A stretch of DNA of 64,000 nt from Streptomyces tubercidicus (lineage in GTDB: Bacteria; Actinomycetota; Actinomycetes; Streptomycetales; Streptomycetaceae). Location of the stretch: the NCBI RefSeq assembly GCF_027497495.1, contig NZ_CP114205.1, forward strand, positions 930,001-994,000. The letters are read 5' to 3'. This document shows positions 9,416-17,678 of the stretch, in pieces. The position numbers and the translations under genes were made by a program. Under the pieces are notes generated by a model. It searched no databases and was not told the DNA's origin. It worked only from the letters and a program-made list of their open reading frames with translations. Positions within the stretch are counted from its first letter, which is position 1. Each line of letters starts with the position of its first letter.

Positions 9416-9840
9416 CAGTCGTCGGAGTGACATCCCCAGCCAGGAGACGACCACAGCCCGGTCCTCCATTCTGGCTGGACGACGAGGCGGCGGGCGGCGT
9501 GGACGAGGCGCGTACGTGAGCTCGCTGCTCGGCGTCGAGTGGCACCTTCTACCAACCCCAACCAGCCCCCACAGGTTGACGAAACCCATAGGGGCACCCC
9601 CCCGGTGCAGCCTCAGATAGGGACGGGCGGCGCCGGTGGGTCGGTGACGGCCGCGCCCAGGGCCTGGCCGCGGATGCTGAAGGCGATCCTCTGGCCGGGC
9701 GCCGGCAGCCGGTAACGTGATGCGAGGCGGCATTAAAGGCGCGTAAAGATTGCCGGAATCCGGCAATGTGCCGCACCGGTCATGCGTGCGACGATCCTTC
9801 CTGTTCAAGCGATTCGAGAGAACGGGGGAGGGTGTCCAAG
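9416..9840. other. Intergenic region, no gene recognised
   Basis: Between the SDR gene and the NfeD-like gene. Short open frames occur on both strands but with no family resemblance. A TAAAGGCGCGTAAAG stretch near 9733-9747 precedes the downstream start by about 95 bases and could be part of its promoter. Confidence 0.4.
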
Positions 9841-10350
9841 GTGACCTGGTTTCTTGGCCTCGGCATAGCGGGCATCGTGCTGCTCGTGCTCTCGCTGGTC
9901 TTTGACGGGGTCCTCGAAGGGGCCTTCGGGGGAGTTCTGGATGGGCTCTTCGACGGTCTGCTGTCGCTTCCGGTGATCGCAGGTTTCCTGTCGATGTTCG
10001 GTTTCAGCGGCGCGATCCTGCTGGGCGGCACCGGCCTCGGTGCCGGTGCCGCCGCGGGAATCGGCGTGTTCGCCGGAGGCGCCTCGGGCTGGCTCGCATG
10101 GAAGCTCAGCCGGGTGCTGATGCGAGATCAGACCGATGCGACTCCGCGCCAGGAGGACCTGATCGGCACGGCGGGATCGGTGGTGACCGCCATTCCCGCC
10201 GACGGCTACGGCGAAGTGCTGATTCGTCTCGGGGGCCATCCCGTGAAGCTGGCGGCCAGAAGCGCGGTCCCCGTGGCCCGAGGCGCCGAGATCTGGGTGG
10301 AGGCGCCGCTCTCGTCCACCTCGGTGGCCGTCCGGCCCGTCGAGCGCTGA
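9841..10350 (+). CDS. NfeD-like membrane protein with C-terminal OB fold
   Basis: A 169-residue protein with two hydrophobic segments (WFLGLGIAGIVLLVLSLVF and a glycine/alanine-rich pair around GFSGAILLGGTGLGAGAAAG) and a soluble C-terminal beta domain from about residue 105 (LIGTAGSVVTAIPADGYGEV) that resembles the NfeD OB fold. The GTG at 9841 follows GGGGGAGG by 9 bases; an upstream GTG at 9832 would sit directly on that site. NfeD-type proteins are partners of SPFH proteins such as flotillins, and a flotillin-like gene follows 138 bp later, so the two probably act together in membrane domain organisation. Confidence 0.8.
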   Translation: MTWFLGLGIAGIVLLVLSLVFDGVLEGAFGGVLDGLFDGLLSLPVIAGFLSMFGFSGAILLGGTGLGAGAAAGIGVFAGGASGWLAWKLSRVLMRDQTDATPRQEDLIGTAGSVVTAIPADGYGEVLIRLGGHPVKLAARSAVPVARGAEIWVEAPLSSTSVAVRPVER

Positions 10351-10488
10351 CCGGCACCGCCTCTCAGCCCACGCCCTCCTCGACAGGTGGCCGGAGCCGT
10401 CACCCGCCACCGAACCACCCACATCAGACCACCGAACACAGACCACCACTCGATCTGCCGACCCCTGGGAAGGCAGGGGGGATCCGAT

Positions 10489-11928
10489 ATGAGTCCAGTC
10501 ATTGCCGCCGTCGTGGGAGTCGTCGTACTCCTCGTCCTGCTCGCCCTCGTCGTCATCACCCGCTACAAGGTCGCGGGGCCCAATGAGGCGTTCATCATCA
10601 CCGGACGGCGGGGGAAGAAGTCGATCGACCCGGAGACCGGACAGGTCAGCATCGACAACAGCGGCCAGAAGGTCGTGGTCGGTGGCGGCGTCTTCGTCGT
10701 CCCGTTCGTCCAGCAGAAGTTCTCCCTGGACCTGTCGAGCCGGCACATCCCGGTCGCCGTCAGGGGTGCCGTCACGCTGCGCGGGGTGAAGGCCAACCTC
10801 GAAGGCGTCGCGATCGTGAAGGTCGGCGGCAGCGAGGACGCGATCCGGGCCGCGGCGCAGCGCTTCCTGCAGCAGCAGGACGGCATCGTCGGCTTCACCC
10901 AGGAAGTGCTCTCCGGCGCGCTGCGGGCCATCGTCGGCCGGATGTCGGTTGAGGACATCATCCGCGACCGGGCCGCCTTCGCCGGGCAGGTCGCGGAGGA
11001 GGCCGAGGCGAGCCTGTCCGGGCAGGGCCTGATTCTGGACGCGTTCCAGATCCAGGACATCACCACCGAGGGCTCCTACCTGGAGGACCTGGGCCGGCCG
11101 GAGGCCGCCCGCGCCCGCCAGGAGGCCGACATCGCCGAGGCGAACGCGAAGCGTGCTTCGGAGCAGGCCCGGCTGAAGGCGGCCGAGGAGATCGCCATCG
11201 CCGAGCGGACGTTCAACCTGAAGCAGGCTGAGATCCGCGTCGAGACCGAGGCCGCAGCCGCCCGTGCCAATGCCGCGGGTCCGCTCGCCGAGGCCGCGCG
11301 TCAGCAGGAGGTCCTCTCCGAGCAGGAGAAGGTCGCCGAGCGGCAGGCCGCGCTGACCGACCGGGAACTGGACACCAAGGTCCGCAAGCCCGCCGACGCC
11401 GCCCGCTACCAGGCCGAGCAGGAGGCCGAGGCCCGGCGCATCGCCCGGGTCAAGGAGGCCGAGGCGGAGGCGCAGCGTGCCCGGCTGACCGGTGAGGGCG
11501 AGAAGCTGCACCGTGCGGCGCTCGCCGAGGCGGTGCGGATCGAGGGCGAGGCCGACGCGGCGGCGATCGCGGCGAAGGGCTCGGCGGAGGCCGAAGCGAT
11601 GCAGAGGAAGGCCGACGCGTTCGCGCAGTACGGCGATGCGGCCATGCTCCAGATGCTGGTCGAGGCGCTGCCGCAGGTCGTCGCCAAGGCGTCCGAACCG
11701 CTCAGCGCCGTGGACAAGATGACCGTGATCTCGACGGACGGCGCCGGCCAGCTGTCCCGTACGGTCGCCGACAACGTCGCCCAGGGCATGGAACTGCTCA
11801 GCTCCACCACGGGCGTCGACTTCACCGAGATGCTCAAGGGCCTCACTCAGCGCGGCACGGCCGCGAAGGCAGAGGCGTCCGTCCCTGCGCGGGCCGCCGC
11901 CAACGGGCAGATCCCGATCACCGACTAA
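10489..11928 (+). CDS. Flotillin-like SPFH/band 7 protein
   Basis: A 479-residue membrane scaffold protein. Residues 1-23 (SPVIAAVVGVVVLLVLLALV) form an N-terminal membrane anchor. The SPFH domain follows (FIITGRRGKKSIDPETGQ, VVVGGGVFVVPFVQQKFSLD, VEDIIRDRAAFAGQVAEEAE). Then comes a long alanine/glutamate-rich coiled coil (about 215-375), and the flotillin C-terminal region (YGDAAMLQMLVEALPQVVAK). Start at the ATG behind AGGCAGGGGGG. Flotillins assemble into membrane microdomains and work with NfeD-type partners; the preceding gene fits that role. Confidence 0.94.
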   Translation: MSPVIAAVVGVVVLLVLLALVVITRYKVAGPNEAFIITGRRGKKSIDPETGQVSIDNSGQKVVVGGGVFVVPFVQQKFSLDLSSRHIPVAVRGAVTLRGVKANLEGVAIVKVGGSEDAIRAAAQRFLQQQDGIVGFTQEVLSGALRAIVGRMSVEDIIRDRAAFAGQVAEEAEASLSGQGLILDAFQIQDITTEGSYLEDLGRPEAARARQEADIAEANAKRASEQARLKAAEEIAIAERTFNLKQAEIRVETEAAAARANAAGPLAEAARQQEVLSEQEKVAERQAALTDRELDTKVRKPADAARYQAEQEAEARRIARVKEAEAEAQRARLTGEGEKLHRAALAEAVRIEGEADAAAIAAKGSAEAEAMQRKADAFAQYGDAAMLQMLVEALPQVVAKASEPLSAVDKMTVISTDGAGQLSRTVADNVAQGMELLSSTTGVDFTEMLKGLTQRGTAAKAEASVPARAAANGQIPITD

Positions 11929-11944
11929 CCATCCGACAGGGGAA

Positions 11945-11986
11945 GGCAGGAGCCCGCCGACGGATTGCTGTCGGCGGGCTCCTGCC
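11945..11986 (+). terminator. Strong hairpin terminator after the flotillin gene
   Basis: A perfect 17-bp stem (11945-11961 paired with 11970-11986) with an 8-base loop, starting 17 bases after the flotillin stop. There is no long T tract, as is common in actinomycetes. Confidence 0.9.
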
Positions 11987-12076
11987 TGTCTCCCCGCCGG
12001 TCTCCGCATCGGCGCGAAGCCTCTCCGGCCTCCGTGTGTTAAGAAAGCGCAAGCAATACGCCAAGGGGTGGGACGA

Positions 12077-13138
12077 GTGGCACGGCGGGAGATACCCGAG
12101 GAGTTCCTGGACGGATACGACCGGACCCTCGACGACGTGGCACGGACCGGGCGCCTCTTGAACCGTGACGAACTCGCCTCGCGGCGCACGGCTGGGGAGC
12201 AGGCGGCCGAGGCCGGCCACAGCCTGCGCTCCCTGATCAACAGCCATCTCACGGTCACCCGCGCCGCCTGGCCGCGCCATGCGTCGGCGCACGCAGACAG
12301 TGCCCTCGCCGCCGTCGCACAGGTCGTCGATGCCCTCGCCGAGGGCTACGAACGTGCCCAGCACCTCGCCGTACGCCAAGAAGAGGCCGAACGCCGCGAA
12401 TTCATCGACGACCTGCTCCATGGAAGCGCCGACCTGGGGCGCCTCGCTGAACGTGCCGAGCACTTCGGCCTGCGCTTCTCCCACGCCCACGCCGTCGCCG
12501 TGGCCGAGGGCACCGCCGCCTACTCCGAGGCCGACCCCGTCGCACGCCGCGTGGAACTCGCCCTCCTGGGGCGCTTCGGCGCCCGCCAGATACTGCTCAC
12601 CACCAAGGACGGCCGCCTGATCTGCATCGCGCCCGGGGACCAGACGGACGTCCTGACCTCCTTCGCCAAGCAGGCCCACGCGGCCACGGACGGGGGCCGG
12701 GTCGCGGTGGGCCGTACCCACCCCGGCGCCGGCGGCGTCGTCCAGTCCTACCAAGAGGCCCTGAACGCCCTCGGCCTGGCAGAGCGCATGAACCTCGACG
12801 ACCCGGTCCTCTATGCCGCCGACCTTCTCGTCTATCCCGTGCTCACTCGGGACCGCGAGGCCATGGCCGACCTCGTCCGCAGCGCCCTCGGCCCGCTCCG
12901 ACAGGCCCGCGGCGGCGCCGAACCGCTGCTGGAGACGCTGACCGCGTACTTCGACTCGGGATGCGTATCGGCGGAAGCCGCCCGGCGCCTGTCTTTGAGC
13001 GTCCGGGCACTGACCTACCGCCTGGGCCGCATTCACCAGCTCACCGGCTCCAACCCGGCCGACCCCGTGCACCGCTACACCCTTCACACCGCCGTCATCG
13101 GCGCACGCCTGCTCGACTGGCCGGCGAAGGAGCTGTAA
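12077..13138 (+). CDS. PucR/CdaR-family helix-turn-helix regulator
   Basis: A 353-residue regulator. The C-terminal PucR helix-turn-helix is clear: LETLTAYFDSGCVSAEAARR, then SVRALTYRLGRIHQLTGSNP. The middle (about 120-250) resembles the GGDEF-like/CdaR sensor region of the family, with VAVGRTHPGAGGVVQSYQEA. The GTG at 12077 is 8 bases after an AAGGGG site; the GTG at 12068 overlaps that site. It is a single gene after a strong terminator. Target genes and effector are unknown; the downstream hydrolase is a possible target. Confidence 0.87.
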   Translation: MARREIPEEFLDGYDRTLDDVARTGRLLNRDELASRRTAGEQAAEAGHSLRSLINSHLTVTRAAWPRHASAHADSALAAVAQVVDALAEGYERAQHLAVRQEEAERREFIDDLLHGSADLGRLAERAEHFGLRFSHAHAVAVAEGTAAYSEADPVARRVELALLGRFGARQILLTTKDGRLICIAPGDQTDVLTSFAKQAHAATDGGRVAVGRTHPGAGGVVQSYQEALNALGLAERMNLDDPVLYAADLLVYPVLTRDREAMADLVRSALGPLRQARGGAEPLLETLTAYFDSGCVSAEAARRLSLSVRALTYRLGRIHQLTGSNPADPVHRYTLHTAVIGARLLDWPAKEL

Positions 13139-13225
13139 CGCCCCTGGGAGCTTGCGCCACAACTTGCCCAACCCTTGCGGCCCTTCTTCATGTCACGGCC
13201 TGGGACGAGGCGCGATACTCGACCG

Positions 13226-14092
13226 GTGGACTCGATCTACCGCAGTACGACGGGCAGGGAGCTGATCCGACGTTGGTGCCTCGACCAGCTCGCCGCATGG
13301 CCTGTGCCGCACGAACGCAAGACGGTGACAGCAAAGGGCGCATCGACCCACGTGGTTCTCGCCGGCTCCGGCGCAACGACCGTCGTGTTCGTCCCGGGCA
13401 CGAACTTCAACGCCGCCGCGTCTCTGCCGCTGGCCACGGCCCTGGTCGCCGCCGGCCACCGGGTTTTGCTGGTTGACGTCCCGGGCCAGCCCGGTCTCAG
13501 TTCGGGCGAACGTGGCCTTTCCGGCGGCCGGTTGTCCTGGTACGGGGCGTGGCTGAGCGAGGTCATCGAGAAGATGTCATCCGAGCCGGTAGCGGTGATG
13601 GGCCACTCCTTCGGTGCCGCCATCGCCCTGTCCACCGGCTGTCCCCGGATCGACCGGCTCGTCCTGGTTTCCCCTGGCGGACTAGCCAGGCTGAGATTGA
13701 CCCCCACCGTGCTGGCCGCCTCGGCCACCTGGTTCCTGCGGCCCGCACCGACGCACAGCACCCGGCTCCTGCGTGCCATGCTCGCGCCTGGCCATCCCCC
13801 CCGCGAGGAACTGGTGGACTGGATGACACTGGTCGCCCGGCACGCGCGCTCCAGCGGGGCGCCCGGCGCCGCCCCCCTGACCGCGCGATCGATACCCCGC
13901 CTGGTCGTCACCGGGGAGCACGATGCCTTCCTCCCTCCGCGGCGGCTCGGCCCGGCAGTGCGCACCACACTCGGAGCTGAGCTGGGTGTGATCGCCGAAG
14001 CTGGACACCTCGTGGTCGAAGAGCGCCCCGAATGCCTGTCCACCTTGCTGGAGATTCCGGGCCGGCCCACATCCGATGCCCCTGTGGAGTAG
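13226..14092 (+). CDS. Alpha/beta-fold hydrolase
   Basis: A hydrolase of about 288 residues. The nucleophile elbow is VAVMGHSFGAAIAL (Ser in GHSFG), the acid is probably Asp in VVTGEHDAFLPP, and the catalytic His lies in AEAGHLVVEERPE. VVFVPGTNFNAAASLP is the oxyanion-strand region. I prefer the GTG at 13226 (VDSIYRSTTGRELIRRWC) because the conserved part begins there; an ATG at 13175 gives 17 extra residues rich in Arg and Pro. No good ribosome site precedes 13226, so a leaderless transcript is possible. Substrate unknown. Confidence 0.85.
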   Translation: MDSIYRSTTGRELIRRWCLDQLAAWPVPHERKTVTAKGASTHVVLAGSGATTVVFVPGTNFNAAASLPLATALVAAGHRVLLVDVPGQPGLSSGERGLSGGRLSWYGAWLSEVIEKMSSEPVAVMGHSFGAAIALSTGCPRIDRLVLVSPGGLARLRLTPTVLAASATWFLRPAPTHSTRLLRAMLAPGHPPREELVDWMTLVARHARSSGAPGAAPLTARSIPRLVVTGEHDAFLPPRRLGPAVRTTLGAELGVIAEAGHLVVEERPECLSTLLEIPGRPTSDAPVE

Positions 14093-14223
14093 TCGGCCTT
14101 CGTGTGCTGGGTCTACCGACCAGCAGGACCTCTGGCCTGCGACTGCAACGGTGGCCGGCGGCCAGCACGACGCCAAGATCGGCGGGAGCGCCGACGAGCG
14201 CATTCACCTGCCGAAACGCAGGT

Positions 14224-14270
14224 AAGCGGGGTCCGTATACGCAAGGCGCGAGCGCATACGGACCCCGCTT
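14224..14270. terminator. Bidirectional hairpin terminator between convergent genes
   Basis: A perfect 15-bp stem (14224-14238 with 14256-14270) with a 17-base loop, lying between the plus-strand hydrolase and the minus-strand AGCS symporter, where it can serve both. Confidence 0.88.
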
Positions 14271-14293
14271 GAGGAGCCGGGCCGCGGGGGCGG

Positions 14294-15823
14294 TCAGACG
14301 GTGGTCTTCACCGGCTCCTGGTCTTCGTCGGCCCCGTCGGTTTCACCGGCCTTGCGGGCGCGGACGTACTCCAGGAAAGAGTTCAGCTCGCGCTTGACGA
14401 CCGGGGCGAGGAGGTAGAGGCCGATGATGTTGATGACGGCCAGCATGAAGAGCACGGCATCGGCCATGTCGATGAGGGTCTGGAGGGTCAGCAGGGAGCC
14501 TGCGACGGCGAACAGGGTGTAGACGACCTTGTAGGTGAGTTCGCTGGCCTTGCTGCGGCCGAAGAGGTACGACCATGCCTTGAGACCGTAGTAGCCCCAG
14601 GTCAGCACCGTCGAGATGGCGAAGAGCAGCACCGCCACGGTCAGGATGTAGGGGAACCAGGGCATGACGGTCGCGAAGGCGTCGGAGGTGATGGTGACGC
14701 CCTCGGCGTCACCGTTGCCGACCTTCCAGCTGTCCGGGCTGGCGATGACGATGGTCAGCGCGGTCATGGTGCAGATGAGGACCGTGTCGATGAACGGTTC
14801 CAGCAGGGCGACCATGCCCTCGCTGGCGGGGTGCTTGGTCTTGACCGCGGAGTGCGCGATCGGGGCGGAGCCCAGACCGGCCTCGTTGGAGAACGCGGCC
14901 CGCTTGAAGCCGATGATCAGGGCGCCGAGCACACCACCGGCCACACCCTCGGGGTTGAAGGCACCTTCGATGATGGTGCCGACCGCGGAGGGCAGGGCCG
15001 TGACGTTCCCCAGGATCACAGTCAGGCAGGCCGCGATGTAGATGCCGGCCATGGCGGGGACGAGCTTGCTGGTGACGGAGGCGATGGAGCGGATGCCGCC
15101 GAGCAGCACGATGCCGACGAGCGCCGCGACGAGGACGCCGAAGAACAGCGCGCCGGCGGAGGAGCCCAGGACACCGCTCTCGCCGCCGGTGACGGAGACC
15201 AGCTGGGCGTAGCTCTGGTTGACCTGGAAGAGGTTGCCGCCGAAGAGGCCGAAGAACAGGACCATGGCGGAGGCCAGGGTGGCGAGGACCTTGCCGAGGG
15301 TCTTGCCCTTGTCGCCGAAGCGGTCGACGAGCCCCTTTGGCAGATAGTGCATGGGGCCACCGGAGACGCTTCCGTCGGCGTGCACCTCGCGGTACTTCAC
15401 GCCGAGGGTGACCTCCACGAACTTGGTGGCCATGCCCAGCAGGCCGCAGAGGATCATCCAGAAGGTGGCTCCGGCGCCGCCGATGGAGACGGCGACGGCG
15501 ACACCGGCGATATTGCCGAGGCCGACGGTGCCGGAGACCGCGGCGGTCAGCGCCTGGAAGTGGTTGACCTCACCGGCCGACCCCTTGTCGTCGTACTTGC
15601 CGCGCACCACATCGACGGCGAGGCGGAACTTACGGACCTGCACGAACCCGAACCAGCCGGTGAAGACCAGACCGGCGACCACGAGCCAGGCGACGATGAG
15701 CGGCAGTTCCGTCCCACCGACGGGAACGGAGTAGAAGACGACTTCGCCGAGCCAGGCAGCTATGGGTTCGAAGAACGAGCTGACTGCGGTGTCGACGGAC
15801 CTGGTGAATGCATCGAGAGACAC
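14294..15823 (-). CDS. Alanine/glycine:cation symporter (AGCS family)
   Basis: A 509-residue inner-membrane transporter with about ten or more hydrophobic segments. Family marks are HFQALTAAVSGTVGLGNIAG near residue 90, FWMILCGLLGMATKFVEVTL next to it, and GFKRAAFSNEAGLGSAPIAH around 310. AGCS proteins import alanine or glycine with sodium or protons. The start gives a normal N-terminus (MSLDAFTRSVDTAVSSFFEP). It is transcribed divergently from a sodium/proton antiporter block, which fits a shared sodium economy (inference). Confidence 0.95.
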   Translation of the reverse strand: MSLDAFTRSVDTAVSSFFEPIAAWLGEVVFYSVPVGGTELPLIVAWLVVAGLVFTGWFGFVQVRKFRLAVDVVRGKYDDKGSAGEVNHFQALTAAVSGTVGLGNIAGVAVAVSIGGAGATFWMILCGLLGMATKFVEVTLGVKYREVHADGSVSGGPMHYLPKGLVDRFGDKGKTLGKVLATLASAMVLFFGLFGGNLFQVNQSYAQLVSVTGGESGVLGSSAGALFFGVLVAALVGIVLLGGIRSIASVTSKLVPAMAGIYIAACLTVILGNVTALPSAVGTIIEGAFNPEGVAGGVLGALIIGFKRAAFSNEAGLGSAPIAHSAVKTKHPASEGMVALLEPFIDTVLICTMTALTIVIASPDSWKVGNGDAEGVTITSDAFATVMPWFPYILTVAVLLFAISTVLTWGYYGLKAWSYLFGRSKASELTYKVVYTLFAVAGSLLTLQTLIDMADAVLFMLAVINIIGLYLLAPVVKRELNSFLEYVRARKAGETDGADEDQEPVKTTV

Positions 15824-16309
15824 GATGGCTACCTCGGTGGCGCAGGGACCGGCGCACAGGAGGTTGCGCCGGTGGATGTGCGGTCTTTGGGCGAACGCCG
15901 TGTCCGGTCGGCGATCCGCGGGGCCACGGTCCGCGGACTCGGACAGTGATCACCCTGGTCGTGCTGCCGGTGCGTGCCGGCACTCCGCGCTGCGACGAGG
16001 GGTGGGCCGCCTGCGGCATTGCGCAGTTTTAGCACGCCCTTTACCAATCCATTAGTGACGCACGCCACATAACGGCGGGTAGGTTTCGAAAGTCGCAGCA
16101 AGCGAGATCGCTCCGTTACGCGGAACGGAGACCCCGAAGATCGAAAGCTCCTGCGATTTCCCTGCCGGGCTCCGGCAACAATGGCGCACCACGGATGCGC
16201 GCTAGAGACCTGTCAAAATCGCGTAAAGAGCAGGTATGGTTCCCCGCGGTGTGCCGGGAAGCCTGGTCGGCGAGTTGGAGAGAGCTCTCTTTACCGATCG
16301 GGGACACCC
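15824..16309. promoter_or_regulatory. Divergent promoter region with possible structured 5' leader
   Basis: 486 bases between the AGCS and antiporter starts. Inverted repeats: CTCCGTT-N6-AACGGAG at 16111-16130, and the self-complementary AGAGAGCTCTCT at 16279-16290, 20 bases before the antiporter ATG. The stretch 16246-16272 (CGCGGTGTGCCGGGAAGCCT followed by GGTCGGC) can fold and lies in the expected 5' leader, so it may be a cis-acting RNA element for the transporter. GTCAAA and TATGGT (around 16217-16243) could be promoter elements. This is inferred from position; no known riboswitch class could be assigned. Confidence 0.4.
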
Positions 16310-17557
16310 ATGGTGCTCGTTGCCGTCTTCGGAGTCGCGCTGCTCATCGCGGTGCTGCTCTCCGGGCTCGCCGCCCGTACGGTCCTGTCCACCTCGTTGC
16401 TCTTCCTCGTCAGCGGAGCGCTGGTCAGCGACGGCTTCCTCGGTCTGATCCACATCACACCGGACAGCGAGATCGTCTCGGTCACCGCGGACCTCGCCCT
16501 GTTCGCCGTGCTGTTCACCGACGGGATGCACGTCTCCTTCCCGAAGCTGCGCGAGAACTGGAAGAACCCGGCCCGTGCGCTGGGCCTCGGCATGCCGCTC
16601 GCCTTCCTCGGCATGGCCCTGGTCACGCACTACCTGGTGGGCCTGGACTGGACGACGTCATTCCTGGTCGGCGCAGTGCTCGCGCCCACCGACCCGGTGT
16701 TCGCCTCGGCGATCGTCGGACGCAAGGAAGTCCCCGCCAAGCTGCGGCAGTTGCTGAACGTGGAAAGCGGCATCAACGACGGCCTCGCACTGCCCCTCGT
16801 CCTCATCCTGATCGCCGCAGCCGGCCCCACGGCCGGCCATGCGGATACCTCGCTCGCGACGATCGGGCTGGAGCTGGGCCTCGGACTGGCCCTCGGCATC
16901 CTGCTGCCCGTCCTCGTCAACGGCCTCGTGCGCTTCCGGCTGCTCGGCTCCGAGCCGAAGCTGCAGCCACTGCTGCCGCTGGCCATCGGGATCATCCTGT
17001 ACGGGCTGTGCCACCTCACCCACGCCAACCCCTACCTCGCCGCCTTCTCCGCCGGTGCCGTGCTCACCGCCGCGTCTCCTGAAGCGAAGTCGGCGTTCGA
17101 GCCGCTCGGTGAGGCACTGGCCGAACTGGCCAAGTTCGCCGCGCTGTTGGTGTTCGGCGCCCTGCTCACCCCACAGCTCTTCGGCGACCTGCCCCTCGGC
17201 GGTTACGCCGCCGTCATCCTGGCGATCGTCCTCATCCGGCCGGCATCGCTACTGCTGTCGCTCATCGGGACACGATTCGCCCGCCGGGAGAAACTGGTCG
17301 CCGCCTGGTTCGGACCGAAGGGCTTCGCATCCGTCGTCTACGGCCTGCTGGTGCTGCAGTCCGGCATCCCGCAGGGCCACGAGGCATACACCCTCATCGC
17401 GATCTGCATCGCCACCTCGATCATCGCCCACAGCAGCACGGACGTCCCGATCGCCCGCCTCTTCCACGTCGAGGACCTCACCGGCATCCCCGCCGACCGC
17501 GACCAGGACGCAGCAACAACACCCCACAGCAAGGAGACCGTCCATGTGCGCGCGTGA
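16310..17557 (+). CDS. CPA1-type cation:proton (Na+/H+) antiporter
   Basis: A 415-residue transporter with about twelve hydrophobic segments. Key CPA1 signatures are FLVGAVLAPTDPVFASAIVG, and NVESGINDGLALPLVLILIA where the ESGINDG aspartate is the ion-binding acid. Also typical is FGPKGFASVVYGLLVLQSGI. The ATG at 16310 follows TCGGGGAC; the longer frame from 16181 would add 43 non-hydrophobic residues. It heads an operon with a tiny gene and an IT-superfamily permease. Function: proton-driven export of sodium or potassium. Confidence 0.92.
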   Translation: MVLVAVFGVALLIAVLLSGLAARTVLSTSLLFLVSGALVSDGFLGLIHITPDSEIVSVTADLALFAVLFTDGMHVSFPKLRENWKNPARALGLGMPLAFLGMALVTHYLVGLDWTTSFLVGAVLAPTDPVFASAIVGRKEVPAKLRQLLNVESGINDGLALPLVLILIAAAGPTAGHADTSLATIGLELGLGLALGILLPVLVNGLVRFRLLGSEPKLQPLLPLAIGIILYGLCHLTHANPYLAAFSAGAVLTAASPEAKSAFEPLGEALAELAKFAALLVFGALLTPQLFGDLPLGGYAAVILAIVLIRPASLLLSLIGTRFARREKLVAAWFGPKGFASVVYGLLVLQSGIPQGHEAYTLIAICIATSIIAHSSTDVPIARLFHVEDLTGIPADRDQDAATTPHSKETVHVRA

Positions 17558-17678
17558 CCTCTCCGCTCCCTGCCCCGCCACCTCGACCGAAGCCACCGCC
17601 GCGGCGGCCCAACGCGGAAGCCCTGCAGGTGGCAACGCTCATGGCCGCTGGATGGAACGACTCATCGGAGAACAATGA
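17544..17678 (+). CDS. Small 44-residue protein, linker gene in transport operon
   Basis: A short frame (MCARDLSAPCPATSTEATAA ... MERLIGEQ) with a good AAGGAGA site at 17531. It overlaps the antiporter 3' end by 14 bases and its stop overlaps the next start as ATGA. The tight coupling suggests it is translated, perhaps mainly to couple the two transporters. No recognised domain and no membrane segment. Confidence 0.5.
   Translation: MCARDLSAPCPATSTEATAAAAQRGSPAGGNAHGRWMERLIGEQ

Noticed and set aside
9805..12258. 817-codon minus-strand open frame
   Set aside because: Antisense to the NfeD-like and flotillin genes; arginine/glycine-rich with no domain.
14831..15949. 372-codon plus-strand open frame
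   Set aside because: Antisense to the AGCS symporter, with Gly/Asp-rich low-complexity composition.
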